Shown here piece after piece: positions 62,178 to 64,000 of a stretch of 64,000 nt of DNA. The stretch is from the NCBI RefSeq assembly GCF_905220565.1, contig NC_059396.1, positions 6,111,206 through 6,175,205 on the forward strand. Reading direction: 5' to 3'. Position 1 is the stretch's first letter, and every line of letters begins with the position of its first letter. The notes beneath the pieces are model-generated. The model was not told where the DNA came from. It did not search any database and saw only the letters and a program-made list of their open reading frames with translations. A program made the position numbers and the translations under genes. Source of the stretch: Melitaea cinxia. Lineage: Eukaryota; Arthropoda; Insecta; Lepidoptera; Nymphalidae.

Positions 62178-63821
62178 GTAGGACACATAAATAAAAATTA
62201 TTATTTGCCTATTTGATCGGTGCTTTTGGTGATATTGATAAACTACAACTTAACTACAATATTTTCGTCTCTCTTACTGTCTTTACTTTCTGAGGCAAAA
62301 TTATTTCTATACCTTTCAACGACAATCACGTCGCTTTCTTCATCATCACTAAGGAAGAAACCCATGTTATTGTGTAATTTCTACTTAGCGCAGCTAATTA
62401 ATAAATGTAGTTATGAAATACAACATAGTACTTAATTGATATAAAATGCATTAATATATTATAACACGGATAATTACATAATTAATTCGCGATTGTTATT
62501 AATACTACGAAAATGTTAATATGTTTCATAGGAATAATTAGCAAATGACGACATGTGTCACCTGGTGTTCAGTGATTAACGCATCATTATAATTATACTT
62601 ACAGCACGAAAATGCATTGCTAATTAAAATAAGATTTGTTGGTTTATTGAAGTTAACGGTTGTAAAGCCATAGGTAGCTGATGTAGCTTCTTGCATTTTT
62701 GTGAAAGTGTTCTTCTCATCTAAAAACATAAGCGTCCTTTTTAAAGGTTTTCAAGAAAGAATAGAAACGGGAATAATTTGGACTTTTGCGGAAGAAGCCG
62801 CTAGATATCATAAACAAAAATTTTATTTAAAAAAAGTCAAATTTTCTGAAGGTCTTCAAAATAGAATAAAAAAGAGTATTCTTAACGGCTTTCTTGATGA
62901 AAAATCTAAATTCACCCTCAGTGAACAATGGGAAATACTGTTATCAATGTGTTTATGGGATAATGAAAAATTTTCAAATGAAGAGGCAAAAAACTGTTTT
63001 AACATTAACAATTCAATAACTGATAACATAATTGAAATGATAAAAATTGCTGTTCAAAAAAATGATCGGGATTTGCTAAAAATGAATTTGAAAATGGTTC
63101 TTACTCTGAGAGTGAATGATTGTGAGGTAACTCTATCTTAGTATTTTCATAATTACTTTATTATGACAGTATTAGATTAACTTAAAATATCTTATTGGTA
63201 CTAATATTATACCTAAGTAGTTATGTTATATTAATTCGGCTTTAACTTTAAAAGCATCCAAAAAACTTGGGTTGTACATAAAATAAGCAATTCTTAGTCA
63301 GCTGCACTATTTTCAAAAGTGCTATGTTTATGCATTGCAATTGCAAATTAGCAGTAAGAATTTAGTGAAGCAATTCGCAGTAAGCAAGGGGATGATAATA
63401 CTAAACAAATAGAAAAATCAAAACGTGTTTTAGTATGCGTAAATATATCTATTAATAGCATAGAGAAGGAAAGTGTATCAGATAGAACATCAACGCGTTT
63501 TTATTATTGTTAAATTACTATTTATAAACTTACACCACGTGATTATGCATAATACTTTATTTGGCTCTTCTAGACTTAATAATATTTATTATGCTCGTTT
63601 TTAGATGACGGAATTGGATGACTCTTTAAAGGAATTTCAAAACTTGTCAACTTTAAATCTTTGTGGAAATCATATAGCTGAATTTGACCCACACGTCCTT
63701 CCGCGAGGATTAATAATATTAGAACTGCAAAATAATCGTATTAGCAATCTGGACATATTTGTTGAAAAATTACCATCTAATTTGATTTGTTTGGGACTCG
63801 CCAGGAATCTACTGTACAATG
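62069..63821 (+). CDS. LRRC43-like: Leucine-rich-repeat protein resembling LRRC43, 5' part, runs off the window
   Basis: Three exons were rebuilt: 62069-62177, 62747-63126 and 63605 to about 63821. The start ATG opens a basic, disordered stretch MPPKSKETATKK. The middle exon encodes GFQERIETGIIWTFAEEAAR and a helical domain of about 125 residues. Exon 3 holds leucine-rich repeats: LSTLNLCGNHIAEFD, GLIILELQNNRISNLD and LICLGLARNLL. Order and spacing, with a helical domain ending LRVNDCEMTELDDSLKEF and then LRRs, resemble LRRC43; this is recognition by eye. Phases agree at both introns (1, then 0). The exon 3 donor (g|gtttat) is weak, and without it the frame closes at 63865. Function is unknown here; LRR domains usually bind proteins. 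Confidence 0.72.
62747..63126 (+). CDS. LRRC43-like: LRRC43-like gene, coding exon 2
   Basis: 380 bases after acceptor cctttttaaag, ending LRVNDCE with donor gtaact. The open frame extends upstream to 62701, but that part lies before the acceptor. It encodes a charged, helical region with many Lys, Glu and Asn, unlike the hydrophobic transporter next door. Confidence 0.72.
63605..63821 (+). CDS. LRRC43-like: LRRC43-like gene, coding exon 3 (leucine-rich repeats)
   Basis: Starts directly after gtttttag. It contains about three LRR units with the L-x-x-L-x-L-x-x-N-x-I pattern (LNLCGNHI, LELQNNRI, LGLARNLL). The 3' boundary is uncertain: either donor g|gtttat at 63822 or read-through to TAA at 63865. 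Confidence 0.65.
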
Positions 63822-64000
63822 GTTTATTGCTTTTGGATGCATCAAATATTAATTTAAATAGATAAATACATATATAACTGAAGATGAAATACCCAAAATT
63901 ACTAATTTCGTCTATCGACTCTACATTCAACACAAAAATGTGTTAACTACAAAAATTTAGTTTTGATTGAGAATTCATGTCACTAATTTGTCTCGGCCGT

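Overview
The window is AT-rich insect DNA, most likely from a moth or butterfly. I infer this from many dispersed repeats of kinds I recognise from lepidopteran genomes: a (GAT)n-tailed repeat, a repeat framed by aaccgacttc ends, tRNA-derived SINEs, CTAG-ended fragments and a decayed mariner. No search could be run. Introns are long and coding exons are short.

Layout. Bases 1 to about 35.3 kb contain no gene I can support. They hold dispersed repeats, a 72-bp satellite, perfect palindromes, terminal-inverted-repeat elements, and several 150-500 bp GC-richer, apparently single-copy blocks that could be regulatory DNA. From 56.5 kb down to 35.66 kb on the minus strand lies one complete solute-carrier gene. 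It is an SLC5-family sodium-coupled transporter, closest by eye to the monocarboxylate (SLC5A8/A12) and multivitamin branch. I rebuilt it as 12 coding exons whose phases all match, giving 601 residues. From 62.07 kb to the right edge, on the plus strand, is the 5' part of a leucine-rich-repeat gene resembling LRRC43, with three exons seen and the rest beyond the window. The two genes are divergent.

The main discovery is inside the transporter gene. Two independent minisatellites are built from its own splice junctions. A 162-bp unit, about 6.2 copies, is made of the last 127 nt of exon 10 plus the first 35 nt of intron 10, so the 5' splice site is present six times. Because 162 is a multiple of three and no stop occurs, each donor joins exon 11 in frame, allowing proteins of 601 to 871 residues in 54-residue steps. 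About 2 kb away a 45-bp unit, about 13 copies, is made of the last 22 nt of intron 7 plus the first 23 nt of exon 8, so the 3' splice site is multiplied. There an in-frame TAG in the unit next to the real exon makes upstream acceptors unproductive. Both arrays lie in a sharply bounded GC-rich island covering exons 8-10.

The introns also carry a decayed LINE with an RNase H domain about 40 bp from exon 3, nested repeats, and small tRNA-like elements. The only cooperation between genes I can suggest is a shared, unproven, divergent regulatory region between 56.5 and 62.1 kb.
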